This document shows, piece after piece, positions 27,563-37,293 of a stretch of DNA of 64,000 nt; the stretch's first letter is position 1; every line of letters begins with the position of its first letter. The stretch comes from Bacteroidota bacterium. Lineage in GTDB: Bacteria; Bacteroidota; Bacteroidia; AKYH767-A; OLB10. The stretch covers positions 186,001 through 250,000 of the forward strand of contig JADKFA010000046.1 in assembly GCA_016717725.1 (NCBI GenBank), written 5' to 3'. Below the pieces are notes generated by a model, which had not been told where the DNA came from, did no database searches, and saw only the letters and a program-made list of their open reading frames with translations. Made by a program: the position numbers and the translations under genes.

Positions 27563-28939
27563 CTATTTAGTATTATTTTTCTTAACAATGCGAATACTTT
27601 CATTTAATTGATCAGCCACTACTCTTACAAAATAAACACCGTCTTGTAAAAAGTTAATATCATGATTAGATAGAGTTACATCCTCACTTAATACAATTAC
27701 GTCAGCGTAAACTAAGGCACCCATCGTATTATAAACCTCCATAGTTGCTTTCTGCTTTACTTTAGAAAATAATTCAACGGTAAGAGGTCCATAACTAGGA
27801 TTCGGATATACCAACACGTTAGAAGATGCAAATCTTCCTAGATTCAACGAAGGACAAACCAGAGCAATATCAAGATCATTACAGTAACCAGGATAACAAC
27901 AAAGTGAACTCATATTAAAATTAGCTTCTGGCTTATAATTACACGCTAAAGTATCCATACAACCAAAAACGATTAATGTTTTACATGAATCTGATTCCAA
28001 GCAAGTAAAAGAACCACTGTATTCCAAATACCTTGGGTCAGTACATCCACAAGCCAAAGGATACGAAAGAAAAGGACTTACCACCTCTCCGGGTCGGAGT
28101 GTATCATCAGTAGCTACATAGTCAATCAAAATAACATTCCCATTAATATCGGTTTGTTCCAATGTCAAATTTATTTCAAACTTCAATTCACCACCAGTAG
28201 TCAATTGAGCCACTAAAACTCTATTGCTATCTTGACTAGGACCTTCAATTCCCAATGTTTGTTGCAATGCACAACCATAACACTTAAATTCATTTCCTAA
28301 ACTATCTGCACCAAAGATGGTGGTATCATTTCCAAAAGCATCTTTAAACCCTACATCAATCCAGCTACCAAGTACTCCTGTGTTAGGTACTATTCCATCA
28401 TCAGTAGTTAATGGTATTCCCATTGATGGATCATTGTTCACTAATAATCCACCAGGGATGGATGCTGTTCCACCCAAATTATTTATTCCAGCAATAATAT
28501 CACCATCCGTATCCTTGGATTTCATAATCCCCTTATGCGTTTTAGTGGCAAGTCCCAATGTAAACCAACTATCGAGTGCGAGTGTAGGATTATCCTCATA
28601 CCAAGATGCTTGAATTTCATAACCAAATTCATTGGACGGGCGATCATTATTATTATAAAAAACAGAATCACTATAGATAGAAAGTGGATGCAATGAATCA
28701 CCATAAATTTTACGCAATTTACTTCCAGACTCAAGCTCTACATAAATTCTATACGTTTTTGCTCCAAGCGACAAACTGCGACCGCCTGTATTATCAGTAA
28801 TATCATTAACATCGGCGATATAATAAGTTTCAACCGATAATCCCTTAATCTGTGCTGTTGCTGAACAAGCACTGACGATTAAAATAGTTAACGTCAGTAA
28901 AATGGATTCAACAATATTTGTACATCTATTTGATTTCAT
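27563..28939 (-). CDS. T9SS protein with a GLE-family N-terminal domain
   Basis: 458 residues. After a signal peptide, the N-domain (about 30-290) is a diverged member of the GLE family: IKGLSVETYYIADVND, AKTYRIYVELESG, LDSWFTLGLAT, NNDPSMGIPLTTDDG and GELKFEINLTLEQ. A cysteine-bearing link contains GCMDTLACNYKPEANF, a motif common in Bacteroidota surface proteins. The C-terminus (VLVYPNPSYGPLTVEL ... GVYFVRVVADQ) is T9SS type A. It is six bases after the TonB receptor gene and eight before the FISUMP gene, so all three are one operon. Confidence 0.83.
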   Translation of the reverse strand: MKSNRCTNIVESILLTLTILIVSACSATAQIKGLSVETYYIADVNDITDNTGGRSLSLGAKTYRIYVELESGSKLRKIYGDSLHPLSIYSDSVFYNNNDRPSNEFGYEIQASWYEDNPTLALDSWFTLGLATKTHKGIMKSKDTDGDIIAGINNLGGTASIPGGLLVNNDPSMGIPLTTDDGIVPNTGVLGSWIDVGFKDAFGNDTTIFGADSLGNEFKCYGCALQQTLGIEGPSQDSNRVLVAQLTTGGELKFEINLTLEQTDINGNVILIDYVATDDTLRPGEVVSPFLSYPLACGCTDPRYLEYSGSFTCLESDSCKTLIVFGCMDTLACNYKPEANFNMSSLCCYPGYCNDLDIALVCPSLNLGRFASSNVLVYPNPSYGPLTVELFSKVKQKATMEVYNTMGALVYADVIVLSEDVTLSNHDINFLQDGVYFVRVVADQLNESIRIVKKNNTK

Positions 28940-28945
28940 TTTTTA

Positions 28946-31900
28946 TTACAATCTATACGTTAAACCTAAATTGACACTAGTACCCCAGCGAAAACTATCA
29001 TAATCTAATTTCTCTTCCGTTTCCAATTCAAATCTTCGCTGTACAGGTTGATTTAAAATATCACGAACGGTAAGTGAAGTGGTAAAGTGTTTGCCTAATT
29101 GTTTTGCAACTTTAAAATCAATTACATTTCTAGGCATTTCATAAACATCGGGGACATTCTCAGTAGCAGCAATCACCAATCGTTTTCCTTGAATGTTATA
29201 AGAAACGGAGATATTTACTCTACTCTTTTCAAAATTATAATTGACAATAGCATTAATAATAAAAGGTGCTTGTCCGTACATGGGACGAACTAGTGTATCG
29301 TAGGGTGTAAGGACAACTACTCCATCAACATCTTTTCGACTTTTCATCACCACATTCGTTTCCGATTTTATTGCTGCAACATTCGCACGGATCTCCAAAT
29401 TTTTTGTCAATTTTTTTACACCTTCCACTTCCAATCCCACCACATAAGAGTCGTCTACATTGGTCCATGTATTAGCGTCATTAAAATTCAACAATTCTAT
29501 ATGATTCTTAAACTTCTTATAAAAAGCACTTACTGAAATACTGCTGGAATTTTTAAAATAACCTTCCCAACGCAAGTCGAAATTATCAACGTCAGCGGGT
29601 TTTAATGTTGAGTTTCCAAATACGGTTGATCTCAATTCAAAATCAAGAATATTATTCTCGGTGATTTCGCGAATACTGGGGTAGGCTGTGGTTCGACTAT
29701 AATTAGCTCGAATATTAATCGATTTAGAATCATCATCACGATACTTGTAAACAACATTGAGGCTAGGTAATAATTTAGTTACATTAATAATTCCAGGATT
29801 CGCTAAGAAATTATCACCTTCCGCTTTCCTGCGGATATCACCAGCTGCATATCCCAATCTATCATACTCATAAATATCAGCAAAGATGTCGGCATGCTCC
29901 ACACGAAGTCCGCCTGAAGCTCGCCAATTAAAGGAGAGATTATAATCGATCATAGCATAATATGCAATCACTTCACTATAACCAATGGTACGATTACCTG
30001 GCACATCATTTTCGATGTAAATAATATTAGATCTTCGTTTAGGCAATCCTTGAAAGTCATAAGACTGAACACCGAAATTTGAAGGATCTAAAAATGCTTC
30101 TGTATCATTATTCGGAATCAGATAAGAACCTGATTGAATATTTCCGCTACTATCTGTTCCGCCCAAAACATATTCGAACTGATTAAACTCGCGATCTAGA
30201 TAAGTATATGCACCTCCTACTTTTATCTTTCTACTTTTACCAGGCTTTTCAGCAAGTGGAAATTCAATTGAGAAACGGGAGTCAAATAAATCTTCACCTA
30301 AATAACGATAGTCGCGAGTATTCGGTAAATTACCAATTCCGCTAAGCATTTGACCATTCAACAAAAATGTACTCAGACTTCGATAATCCGGAATATCACT
30401 ACTTCCGTCGGTATAAGAAGCATCCATATGAATTCTTGCTTTTGCAAAAGGGAAATAATGATCAGACTGCACCTGATAAATCAATTGCTTTCTCTCTTCG
30501 TAAAATTGATCATTCGAATAATAAATAGCATCGGGCTGATCTTCAAAAATACCAGTACCCACAATCGTTCTCAAATTATTGGATCCTCCTACGTTTGGCA
30601 TAAACAAAAAACCAACACTATGATTAGGATTAAACTTATACGACAGTTTCATCAACGCACTCCAGTTATTTGTTTCCTTCGTAAATTCTTGTGTTGAATA
30701 AAAAGTATTTCCTTCTAACCTAAAACGATTCAATTTCGCATCACTGTCATATTGCACACTGTTACCATACCTCAAACCAAAAAGAAAACCAAGCGCGCTT
30801 TGTTTTCCTGTTTTAATTTGATTTGCAATACCAAATGACTGACTAAAATTCAACGGTGCTTTACGTCTACCGATTATCCATGAATTTGAGAATTTCTTAT
30901 TTTGCTCTGCGGCGGGAGTATTAATTGTACTGAAAGCATCCAGTGCAGGACCAGATTGATAAGTACTCACGGCTTGATTAAATGCAGCGGGATCGTTAAT
31001 CAATGCGGGAGCTAACAAACCTAATTCTACGAGACCTAATTTAAACAAATCTATACCGGCTTGTGAAGTAGGATCCCAGCTTTGTGTGATGCCAAGACCT
31101 AAATAAAAATTACCCAAACCAAGTGCAACCATCTCCTGAAACTGAGAAGGTCGAGCAACATAATCAATAAATCCACCATGCTTACGATCACGAAATCCAT
31201 CATCATAACCCAGCCAATCCGAAGAACTTCTTTCTCCTCCTAAAACATTTTGAAAAGTACTTTGTGTATTATATCCAATTTGCGTTTCAGCAGCAATAGT
31301 TAATTGTTCAGGATAGTCTTTCGTTTCAATAGAAACATAGGCACCGGCCCAACTCCCTGGCAAATCAGGAGAAGCAGTTTTTGTAATAATGATATTATCG
31401 ACCAGATTAGCAGGGATAAAGTCAAGTTTAATATTATTTGTAAAAGGATCCAACGTAGGAATCATTGCACCATTAACTGACGTCTTCAAATATCGATCAC
31501 CTATACCCCTCACCGTTATAAAACCAGCTGATGTATTAGAAACACCTGTTACACGTGAAATGGCAGAACTCACACTATTATCACCAGTTTTACGAATCGT
31601 TTCAGATGATACATAATCGATGGTAGTAGAAGATTGCTTCTTCATATTCTCCATATAATAATCGGCAGCTTTCACAGCCTTTGCAGAAATTTCCACTTCC
31701 TTCACTTCCACCGAAGAAGATTGCATGGTAAAATTTCTTACGATTACTTCATTCTTAGAAAGTGTAATACTTTCTTCTAACGTATTAAAACCAATATAGG
31801 AAACTACTAAAACAAATGGAGTATTGTCCTTAATAGAAATGCTGAAATTACCATCTAGATCAGTAGCTGCACCGATACTTGTATTTCCTTTAACAACGAG

Positions 31901-32017
31901 TGTCACTCCGATAAGCGATTCACCATTCTTATCAGTCACTTTTCCACGAACAGTACCTTGTCCAAAGGAATTACTAAGTGAAAGTGTCAACAATAAGAAC
32001 AATATAAATTTCTGCAT
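28946..32017 (-). CDS. TonB-dependent outer-membrane receptor
   Basis: 1023 residues. Signal peptide (ends NSFGQ), a carboxypeptidase-regulatory-like domain (about 21-105, GTVRGKVTDKNGESLIGVTL), a plug domain (about 125-240, FITVRGIGDRYLKTSVNGAM, TLDPFTNNIKLDFIP, TKTASPDLPGSWAG) and a long beta-barrel ending in the outer-membrane signature GLTYRL. The plug type is the one often found with secreted beta-helix partners. No separate SusD gene is present. The cargo is unknown; the co-transcribed GLE and FISUMP proteins may be accessory surface components. Confidence 0.92.
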   Translation of the reverse strand: MQKFILFLLLTLSLSNSFGQGTVRGKVTDKNGESLIGVTLVVKGNTSIGAATDLDGNFSISIKDNTPFVLVVSYIGFNTLEESITLSKNEVIVRNFTMQSSSVEVKEVEISAKAVKAADYYMENMKKQSSTTIDYVSSETIRKTGDNSVSSAISRVTGVSNTSAGFITVRGIGDRYLKTSVNGAMIPTLDPFTNNIKLDFIPANLVDNIIITKTASPDLPGSWAGAYVSIETKDYPEQLTIAAETQIGYNTQSTFQNVLGGERSSSDWLGYDDGFRDRKHGGFIDYVARPSQFQEMVALGLGNFYLGLGITQSWDPTSQAGIDLFKLGLVELGLLAPALINDPAAFNQAVSTYQSGPALDAFSTINTPAAEQNKKFSNSWIIGRRKAPLNFSQSFGIANQIKTGKQSALGFLFGLRYGNSVQYDSDAKLNRFRLEGNTFYSTQEFTKETNNWSALMKLSYKFNPNHSVGFLFMPNVGGSNNLRTIVGTGIFEDQPDAIYYSNDQFYEERKQLIYQVQSDHYFPFAKARIHMDASYTDGSSDIPDYRSLSTFLLNGQMLSGIGNLPNTRDYRYLGEDLFDSRFSIEFPLAEKPGKSRKIKVGGAYTYLDREFNQFEYVLGGTDSSGNIQSGSYLIPNNDTEAFLDPSNFGVQSYDFQGLPKRRSNIIYIENDVPGNRTIGYSEVIAYYAMIDYNLSFNWRASGGLRVEHADIFADIYEYDRLGYAAGDIRRKAEGDNFLANPGIINVTKLLPSLNVVYKYRDDDSKSINIRANYSRTTAYPSIREITENNILDFELRSTVFGNSTLKPADVDNFDLRWEGYFKNSSSISVSAFYKKFKNHIELLNFNDANTWTNVDDSYVVGLEVEGVKKLTKNLEIRANVAAIKSETNVVMKSRKDVDGVVVLTPYDTLVRPMYGQAPFIINAIVNYNFEKSRVNISVSYNIQGKRLVIAATENVPDVYEMPRNVIDFKVAKQLGKHFTTSLTVRDILNQPVQRRFELETEEKLDYDSFRWGTSVNLGLTYRL

Positions 32018-32119
32018 AATCTTGGCAATAGGTGATGAGAATTAAACTATGGCAAACAAATAAATATTTTTATACCAAAATTTAAAATTCAATAGTTAGA
32101 ATCTACTCTTTTCTTAAAC

Positions 32120-33211
32120 TCAATAATTAATTTTTACTACTCTACGAGAAGTAGTTTGACCATTCAAAGAAAGTTCAACTAAATAAACACCTGGAGCGCA
32201 GGAGGTCAAATCAATCTTTTCCATGAAGTCAAGTTGTTGTACCCCTAAATCCTTACTCATCATTTGTTTTCCATCTACAGAATAAACTTTGTAACTGTAA
32301 TGGCCCGATTTCCGCGAAGCAAAAATCCACATACTGAACAAGTCAGAAGAAGGATTAGGATACATACTAAAGGCAGGATCCTCTACATCAAATTCAGGAT
32401 TACCAGTGGTAGAACAATAATTCAATCCTTGAAAAAGAATTTCAGAACCTGTTGGATTCATTGCGACATAATTCTCAACAATACCAGGTGTAGGAGTTCT
32501 TAACTGAATATTCAGCTGAAAACAAAAAGTACCATCAGTGGTTATCTGTGCTATCAATACTTTATTCTCGATAGTATCAGGACCATAAGAACCATTCAAT
32601 GCCACCCATGATCCATTAAATGTTGAAAATAGTGGACCATTTGTACCATCATTCTGGTTATCAAAAACCATAAGTTCATTCGTAATTCCCAATTCAGTAA
32701 ATGCTTCTGGTATCCCCGCGATAAATCCATCTTGTAAAGTAAGGGGAATACCTGCATTAGGATCTGCATTCTGCAATACTTGCGGTGTATAATTATTCAC
32801 AATATTTCCGACACCATTATCATCTCCCTTCAAAATTCCCAAATAACCGTTACATGCAGCACCCACTGTTAACCAAGAATCAAGCATCACTGTATTCTTG
32901 GCGGCGTTCACAAAAGAGAAATTTGGAGAAGTGGATCCGCGATCTTCATTATTAAAAAACAAAGTGGATGTTTCTATTCTTAATTCATGTCCAGGCACAC
33001 CATAACACACTTGGAACTTATACCCAGGTAACATATCTACATAAACACGGTAGGTAACCGAACCTACAGGCAGAACACCACCATCAAGATTAGCAAGAGT
33101 ATCATTTCCTTCTGAAATATAATATTTTTCGACAATGATACCTTCCAATCCTTGGGCATTCAGACTTAGGCTGCAAATGAGCAGACCAAATACTAAAACT
33201 AAATTTTTCAT
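32120..33211 (-). CDS. T9SS protein consisting of a GLE-family domain and a sorting domain
   Basis: 363 residues, the simplest family member: signal peptide (MKNLVLVFGLLICSLSLNAQ), GLE domain (21-270; GLEGIIVEKYYIS, GSVTYRVYVDMLPGY, YGVPGHELRIETS, LDSWLTVGAAC, GILKGDD, NADPNAGIPLTLQDG, TDGTFCFQLNIQL, NPTGSEILFQGL) and a T9SS type A end (FSMYPNPSSDLFSMW ... GVYLVELSLNGQTTSRRVVKI). It is about 100 bases upstream of the TonB receptor on the same strand. Unknown function. Confidence 0.83.
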   Translation of the reverse strand: MKNLVLVFGLLICSLSLNAQGLEGIIVEKYYISEGNDTLANLDGGVLPVGSVTYRVYVDMLPGYKFQVCYGVPGHELRIETSTLFFNNEDRGSTSPNFSFVNAAKNTVMLDSWLTVGAACNGYLGILKGDDNGVGNIVNNYTPQVLQNADPNAGIPLTLQDGFIAGIPEAFTELGITNELMVFDNQNDGTNGPLFSTFNGSWVALNGSYGPDTIENKVLIAQITTDGTFCFQLNIQLRTPTPGIVENYVAMNPTGSEILFQGLNYCSTTGNPEFDVEDPAFSMYPNPSSDLFSMWIFASRKSGHYSYKVYSVDGKQMMSKDLGVQQLDFMEKIDLTSCAPGVYLVELSLNGQTTSRRVVKINY

Positions 33212-33419
33212 TACTTCTTATTTTTACGTTATGTTAATATTACAGATGCTTCTTTCATGAATACCATACATAGATAGTACATGAAATTACGAAGAGCAAA
33301 ATTGAATAAATGCGCTGGGAAAAAGGGTTTATGTACGTTATGTTTGAATTAACAATATGTTATTGAAAAGTCTAGAACCAAAACTTAACATTCTCATAAC
33401 ATTTTAGAAAAACAAATCT

Positions 33420-34526
33420 TCAATCCCCTTGCTTCTTCATTGCAGGAATAATGAAATCTTCTGATCTGGCTCTTGCTCCGCCTGCATCGACAGCTGTAGC
33501 TGAAACTTTAACACTTTGACCTACATAATTGTATTTAAAGATATATGGAGCATCCGTATCCGTTGCAACTAACTTATCATTGATGTAAAAATCAACTGTA
33601 ATTATTCCATTATCAGAATCGCTTGCCATAGCGGAAAATTCCAATATTTGAGGACTAGTTAACTTCTTCAGTTCAGGTCCTATTAGGCTTACTATTGGAG
33701 CTTTATTATTTGGTGAACTAGAGTAACGCAATTCTGAAAATTCAACTTCACCTTCTCTAGGATTCTTCGCTACAAACTTTTCCACTCCACCATTAGGAAC
33801 TGCCAGCTGCATATTTAATTCAAAATTTAATACTCCATCTGTGGTTAATTGAGCAATAAGAATACGATTTTCAGGTTGTGGTCCAACGGAGCCACCGTAA
33901 CTTGCCCAAGCACCATCTCTGGTTGAAAACAACCCTTTCACAGAATCCTTATGTTGATACTCAAAAATTTTAAGATCATTCTCTAAATTATAATATTGAG
34001 TGGCGGGTTGATATCGTAAATACTTCATCCCATCTTTTTCAGTAAGGGGGATTCCAATTTGTGGATCATTATTTTTTAATATTCCTTGAATATTATTTGC
34101 GCCATAACTTTTCACAGAATCATCGTCTGCTTTTAAAACACCAAGGTAATCTACAGCAGCGGCACCTACAGTCACCCAACTATCTAATAAGAGGGCACCT
34201 TTCACTAACTGCAAAGGCTGAACATCATTAGCAGATCGACCATCTCCAATTGCCGCATTAAAAAAACGTGTTGTCGTTTCAATTCTTAATTCATGCTCGG
34301 GCACTCCATACACTGCTTGGAGGCGATATACAGGTTGTAAATCGGCAAAAATCCGATACGTAACAGAGCCAATAGGTAAATAGCCCATTGAATCTGCTCC
34401 CACTGTATCCTTTGCTGTTGAGATATAATACTTTTCAACAATTATTTTTTCCAACCCCTTTTGTGCATTTGCATTTGTATTCAATATGAAACAAAACAAC
34501 AAATAACACCAACCTAATTTCTTCAT
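33420..34526 (-). CDS. GLE-family secreted protein with an Ig-like end and no sorting domain
   Basis: 368 residues from the ATG at 34526 (a TTG two codons earlier is less likely). Signal peptide MKKLGWCYLLFCFILNTNANAQ, GLE domain (GLEKIIVEKYYIS, GSVTYRIFADLQPVY, YGVPEHELRIETT, LDSWVTVGAA, GVLKADDD, NNDPQIGIPLTEKDG), then one Ig-like domain (APIVSLIGPELKKLTSPQIL ... DFYINDKLVATD). It ends in IPAMKKQGD with no T9SS domain, unlike its paralogues, so it may stay periplasmic, be held by a partner, or be a shortened gene. Confidence 0.8.
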   Translation of the reverse strand: MKKLGWCYLLFCFILNTNANAQKGLEKIIVEKYYISTAKDTVGADSMGYLPIGSVTYRIFADLQPVYRLQAVYGVPEHELRIETTTRFFNAAIGDGRSANDVQPLQLVKGALLLDSWVTVGAAAVDYLGVLKADDDSVKSYGANNIQGILKNNDPQIGIPLTEKDGMKYLRYQPATQYYNLENDLKIFEYQHKDSVKGLFSTRDGAWASYGGSVGPQPENRILIAQLTTDGVLNFELNMQLAVPNGGVEKFVAKNPREGEVEFSELRYSSSPNNKAPIVSLIGPELKKLTSPQILEFSAMASDSDNGIITVDFYINDKLVATDTDAPYIFKYNYVGQSVKVSATAVDAGGARARSEDFIIPAMKKQGD

Positions 34527-34574
34527 TACCAATTTTTATTTTACTATTCGAAATTTAACTTCAAACACGCTGAA

Positions 34575-36674
34575 TTAATCAACCAAGAATTTGTTGGTAA
34601 TACTCTTTCCACTATAATTTATGGAGACAAAATACATCCCTTTCATTAACGGGCTCACCAATGAAAGTTCCTTGTTGAATACTCCATCTGCAATTTCAAT
34701 TTCTTCAGTGTAGATCACTCTTCCTAATACATCTACTACTACAAGTTGTGCATCAGTAGAAATTAAATCATTGTTATAATAATTTATTGTGCATGGACCA
34801 GTTGTTGGATTTGGGAAGGTAGAAAGGCTTTCATTTCTCTCTGAAATTCCAAAGGCATCCCCTTCACGACAATTTACTGTTGTTGAAACAGCAGATGAGT
34901 TTTTCGTACAGCCGTTTGCGTTCGTAACAGTAACCTTATATGAAGCTTGAGTTTTAGCTGAATAATTAATTGACGTTTGTCCTGCAATAGGATTAACGCC
35001 CTTAATCCATTGATAAGTTAATCCAGCGCCGCTATTTGCTTTTAACACTACGCTATCTCCACTACAAAAAGTAGTAGGACCTTGTGGAGTAACTGTGGCC
35101 GTTGGAAGTGAGTTTGCAGTAATTGCAACAGAAGAAGAAGTTTTAGAACAACCATTCGCGTTAGTAACCACAACCTTATATGCAGTGCTTGTCGCATTTG
35201 GCTGATAGGTTATACCAGTAGCACCTGCCACATTATTACTTCCCTTTTTCCATTGATAAGTATAACCAGCGCCGCTATTTGCTGTTAATGTACAGGCATT
35301 TGAGCCTTTACAAAATGTAGTCGGTCCAGTTACTGATACACTTGAAGCAGGCAAAGCATTTACCGTTATGCTCTTCGTGCTAGAAGTTTTACTACATCCT
35401 CCGGTATTTGTCACTTTTACTTTATAAGTATTAGTACTTGTGGGAACATAAGTGGGACTATTAGAATTTGCGATAGCTGCAGCACCTTTGTACCATACAT
35501 ATGTTTCACCGAAATTCGAAGTAGTAGAAAGCGTACATGCATTAGCACCAGAGCAGAAAGTTAAGGGTCCAGTTGAAATTATGTCGCCAATTGGTTTAGC
35601 AATAATTTGCGCGACAATAGTATTCGAAGTTGCAGGATTGTTCAATGCACCGACAATACTGGATGTCATAACACATTTAACTTGATCATTATTTTTTAAT
35701 CCAGACAAAGTATAAGTAGCACTATTTGTACCCACATTTGCATTATTCTTTTTCCACTGATAAGTTGGTGTTGCTCCTCCATTAACTGGATTAGCAGTAA
35801 AGGTCACACTTGTCCCATCACAAACAGGGAATGTTGCATTGCTTGCAATCGAAACCTGAGCAGTAGGATTAGCAGGAGCTGGATAAATTAAAGCAGGGAA
35901 AAGAATTTCACTTCCCGTTGCATTTTCAGCGACAAAATTCTGAGAAACGCCTGGTGTTGGTGTTCCGATTTGAATATTTAACTTAAAAGAAAAAGTACCA
36001 TTCGTTGTAAACTGTGCAATTAGAATTTTATTTACAGATGGAATTGGTCCTGTTGAACCACCTAAAACTGCCCATGATGCATTATACGTAGAAATTAGAT
36101 TTCCAACATTACTGGTGGCATCAATAACATTTAATTCAGATGGAGTAAATCCAAGAACGGTAACCGAAGGAGTTGTTCCTGCATAAATTCCATCTTGAGT
36201 AGTAAGTGGAATTCCTGCAATTGGGTCGTTGTTTGCCAATATTCCATTAGCATTAATAACATTCGTTCCGCCTGCTACACCATCTTCTGTTTTTAAAATA
36301 CCATAATTACTACCACAAGAAGCACCACCACTCAACCAAGAATCTAGCATTACTGTATTATTTCTTGCATTTGTTTTACTAAAAGTAGGTGTAGTTGCAC
36401 CATAGTCTTCGTTGTTAAAGAAAGAGGTTGTAGTTTGGAATCGAAGTTCATGATTAGCTACACCGTATGCAGCTTGAAAAGTATAACCCGGTAACAAATC
36501 AATAAAAATACGATAAGTTGTAGAACCAGAAGGCAATACTCCTGAACTTCCTGCTGCGTCGGCAGCATTGGAAACATAATATTTTTCTACAATGATTCCT
36601 TCCAAACCATTTTGGCTACTTCCCAATTGGTACATTAATATGAAGGACAAGAATAAGATGGTAAATTTTTTCAT
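34575..36674 (-). CDS. T9SS protein: GLE-family domain plus Ig-like repeats
   Basis: 699 residues. Signal peptide, GLE domain (about 21-275; GLEGIIVEKYYVSNAADAAG, YGVANHELRFQTT, LDSWLSGGASC, NNDPIAGIPLTTQDG), then four Ig/PKD-like repeats of about 80 residues, the last three closely alike (GPTTFCKGSNACTL, YTYQWKKGSNNVAG, NANGCSKTSS). The T9SS type A end reads LSTFPNPTTGPCTIN ... GMYFVSINYSGKSITNKFLVD. The three similar repeats suggest recent internal duplication. A TACTTTTG box lies upstream. It is the first gene of the GLE/TonB region. Confidence 0.85.
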   Translation of the reverse strand: MKKFTILFLSFILMYQLGSSQNGLEGIIVEKYYVSNAADAAGSSGVLPSGSTTYRIFIDLLPGYTFQAAYGVANHELRFQTTTSFFNNEDYGATTPTFSKTNARNNTVMLDSWLSGGASCGSNYGILKTEDGVAGGTNVINANGILANNDPIAGIPLTTQDGIYAGTTPSVTVLGFTPSELNVIDATSNVGNLISTYNASWAVLGGSTGPIPSVNKILIAQFTTNGTFSFKLNIQIGTPTPGVSQNFVAENATGSEILFPALIYPAPANPTAQVSIASNATFPVCDGTSVTFTANPVNGGATPTYQWKKNNANVGTNSATYTLSGLKNNDQVKCVMTSSIVGALNNPATSNTIVAQIIAKPIGDIISTGPLTFCSGANACTLSTTSNFGETYVWYKGAAAIANSNSPTYVPTSTNTYKVKVTNTGGCSKTSSTKSITVNALPASSVSVTGPTTFCKGSNACTLTANSGAGYTYQWKKGSNNVAGATGITYQPNATSTAYKVVVTNANGCSKTSSSVAITANSLPTATVTPQGPTTFCSGDSVVLKANSGAGLTYQWIKGVNPIAGQTSINYSAKTQASYKVTVTNANGCTKNSSAVSTTVNCREGDAFGISERNESLSTFPNPTTGPCTINYYNNDLISTDAQLVVVDVLGRVIYTEEIEIADGVFNKELSLVSPLMKGMYFVSINYSGKSITNKFLVD

Positions 36675-36712
36675 AATTTCAACTGCGATGAGATGTTAGA
36701 ATTTTATTGATG

Positions 36713-36720
36713 CAAAAGTA
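36713..36720 (-). promoter_or_regulatory. -7 box of the 34575-36674 gene
   Basis: Minus-strand TACTTTTG, a full TAnnTTTG match, 39 bases before the ATG at 36674 and identical to the box before the beta-helix gene at 26491-26498. Confidence 0.6.
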
Positions 36721-37178
36721 GAAACCAGAAATTCGAAATGAATCCTTTTCAAATTATCATTCCATTATCAAATTGTAAAAACGACTGAATAATTAAACAT
36801 ACTTTTAATTTAATGTTAACAATCAATTTCAATATGAACAGCACATCCAAAAATTTATTTCAATTTAATAGTAACATAAGCTAAAGTTCACTTTGCATCC
36901 TCTTCTTTGTAAAAATTAATAAATCAGAAAACCGCGTATCATTTCGTTGATAAAATCTTTCAAATACCTATTAAGACCAATTCATTTAGCTGAGAAGCAA
37001 ATCATTGTTCTCCTTAAAAACACCTAGATCTTTAATTACTCTGTCAAAGCATCATGTAAAATTTGTTATTAACTTATTGCTTCACAGTAATTTGAACAAA
37101 TTATTTTGGCTCAAATCATTACACTTCCATAATCGGAATATCTCATCAAATTTTTTTATACTTTTCATTAGTTCCAAG

Positions 37179-37206
37179 GAGGTCGGCAAAACCGGCCTCT
37201 TTTTTT
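37179..37206 (+). terminator. Intrinsic terminator with no gene upstream on its strand
   Basis: GAGGTCGG-CAAAA-CCGGCCTC forms an 8-bp GC-rich stem with one G-T pair, followed by a run of seven T on the plus strand. The gap 36675-37293 holds no plus-strand gene that I trust: one 75-codon frame at 37005-37232 looks random and runs through the terminator. The hairpin may end an unseen small RNA or act as a leader for the flippase operon. Besides this hairpin and the 36713 promoter, the 619-bp gap is AT-rich and shows nothing. Confidence 0.7.
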
Positions 37207-37293
37207 CTTTTCAAATAGTTGAAATCTTGTAATAGATTCCACTCTTCTGCTCTCTAAAAAGCAGAATAATGGTCATCTTTGCGCAAGAACAAG

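Noticed and set aside
37005..37232. A 75-residue plus-strand frame
   Set aside because: It runs through the terminator hairpin, has random composition and no recognisable domain or start signal.
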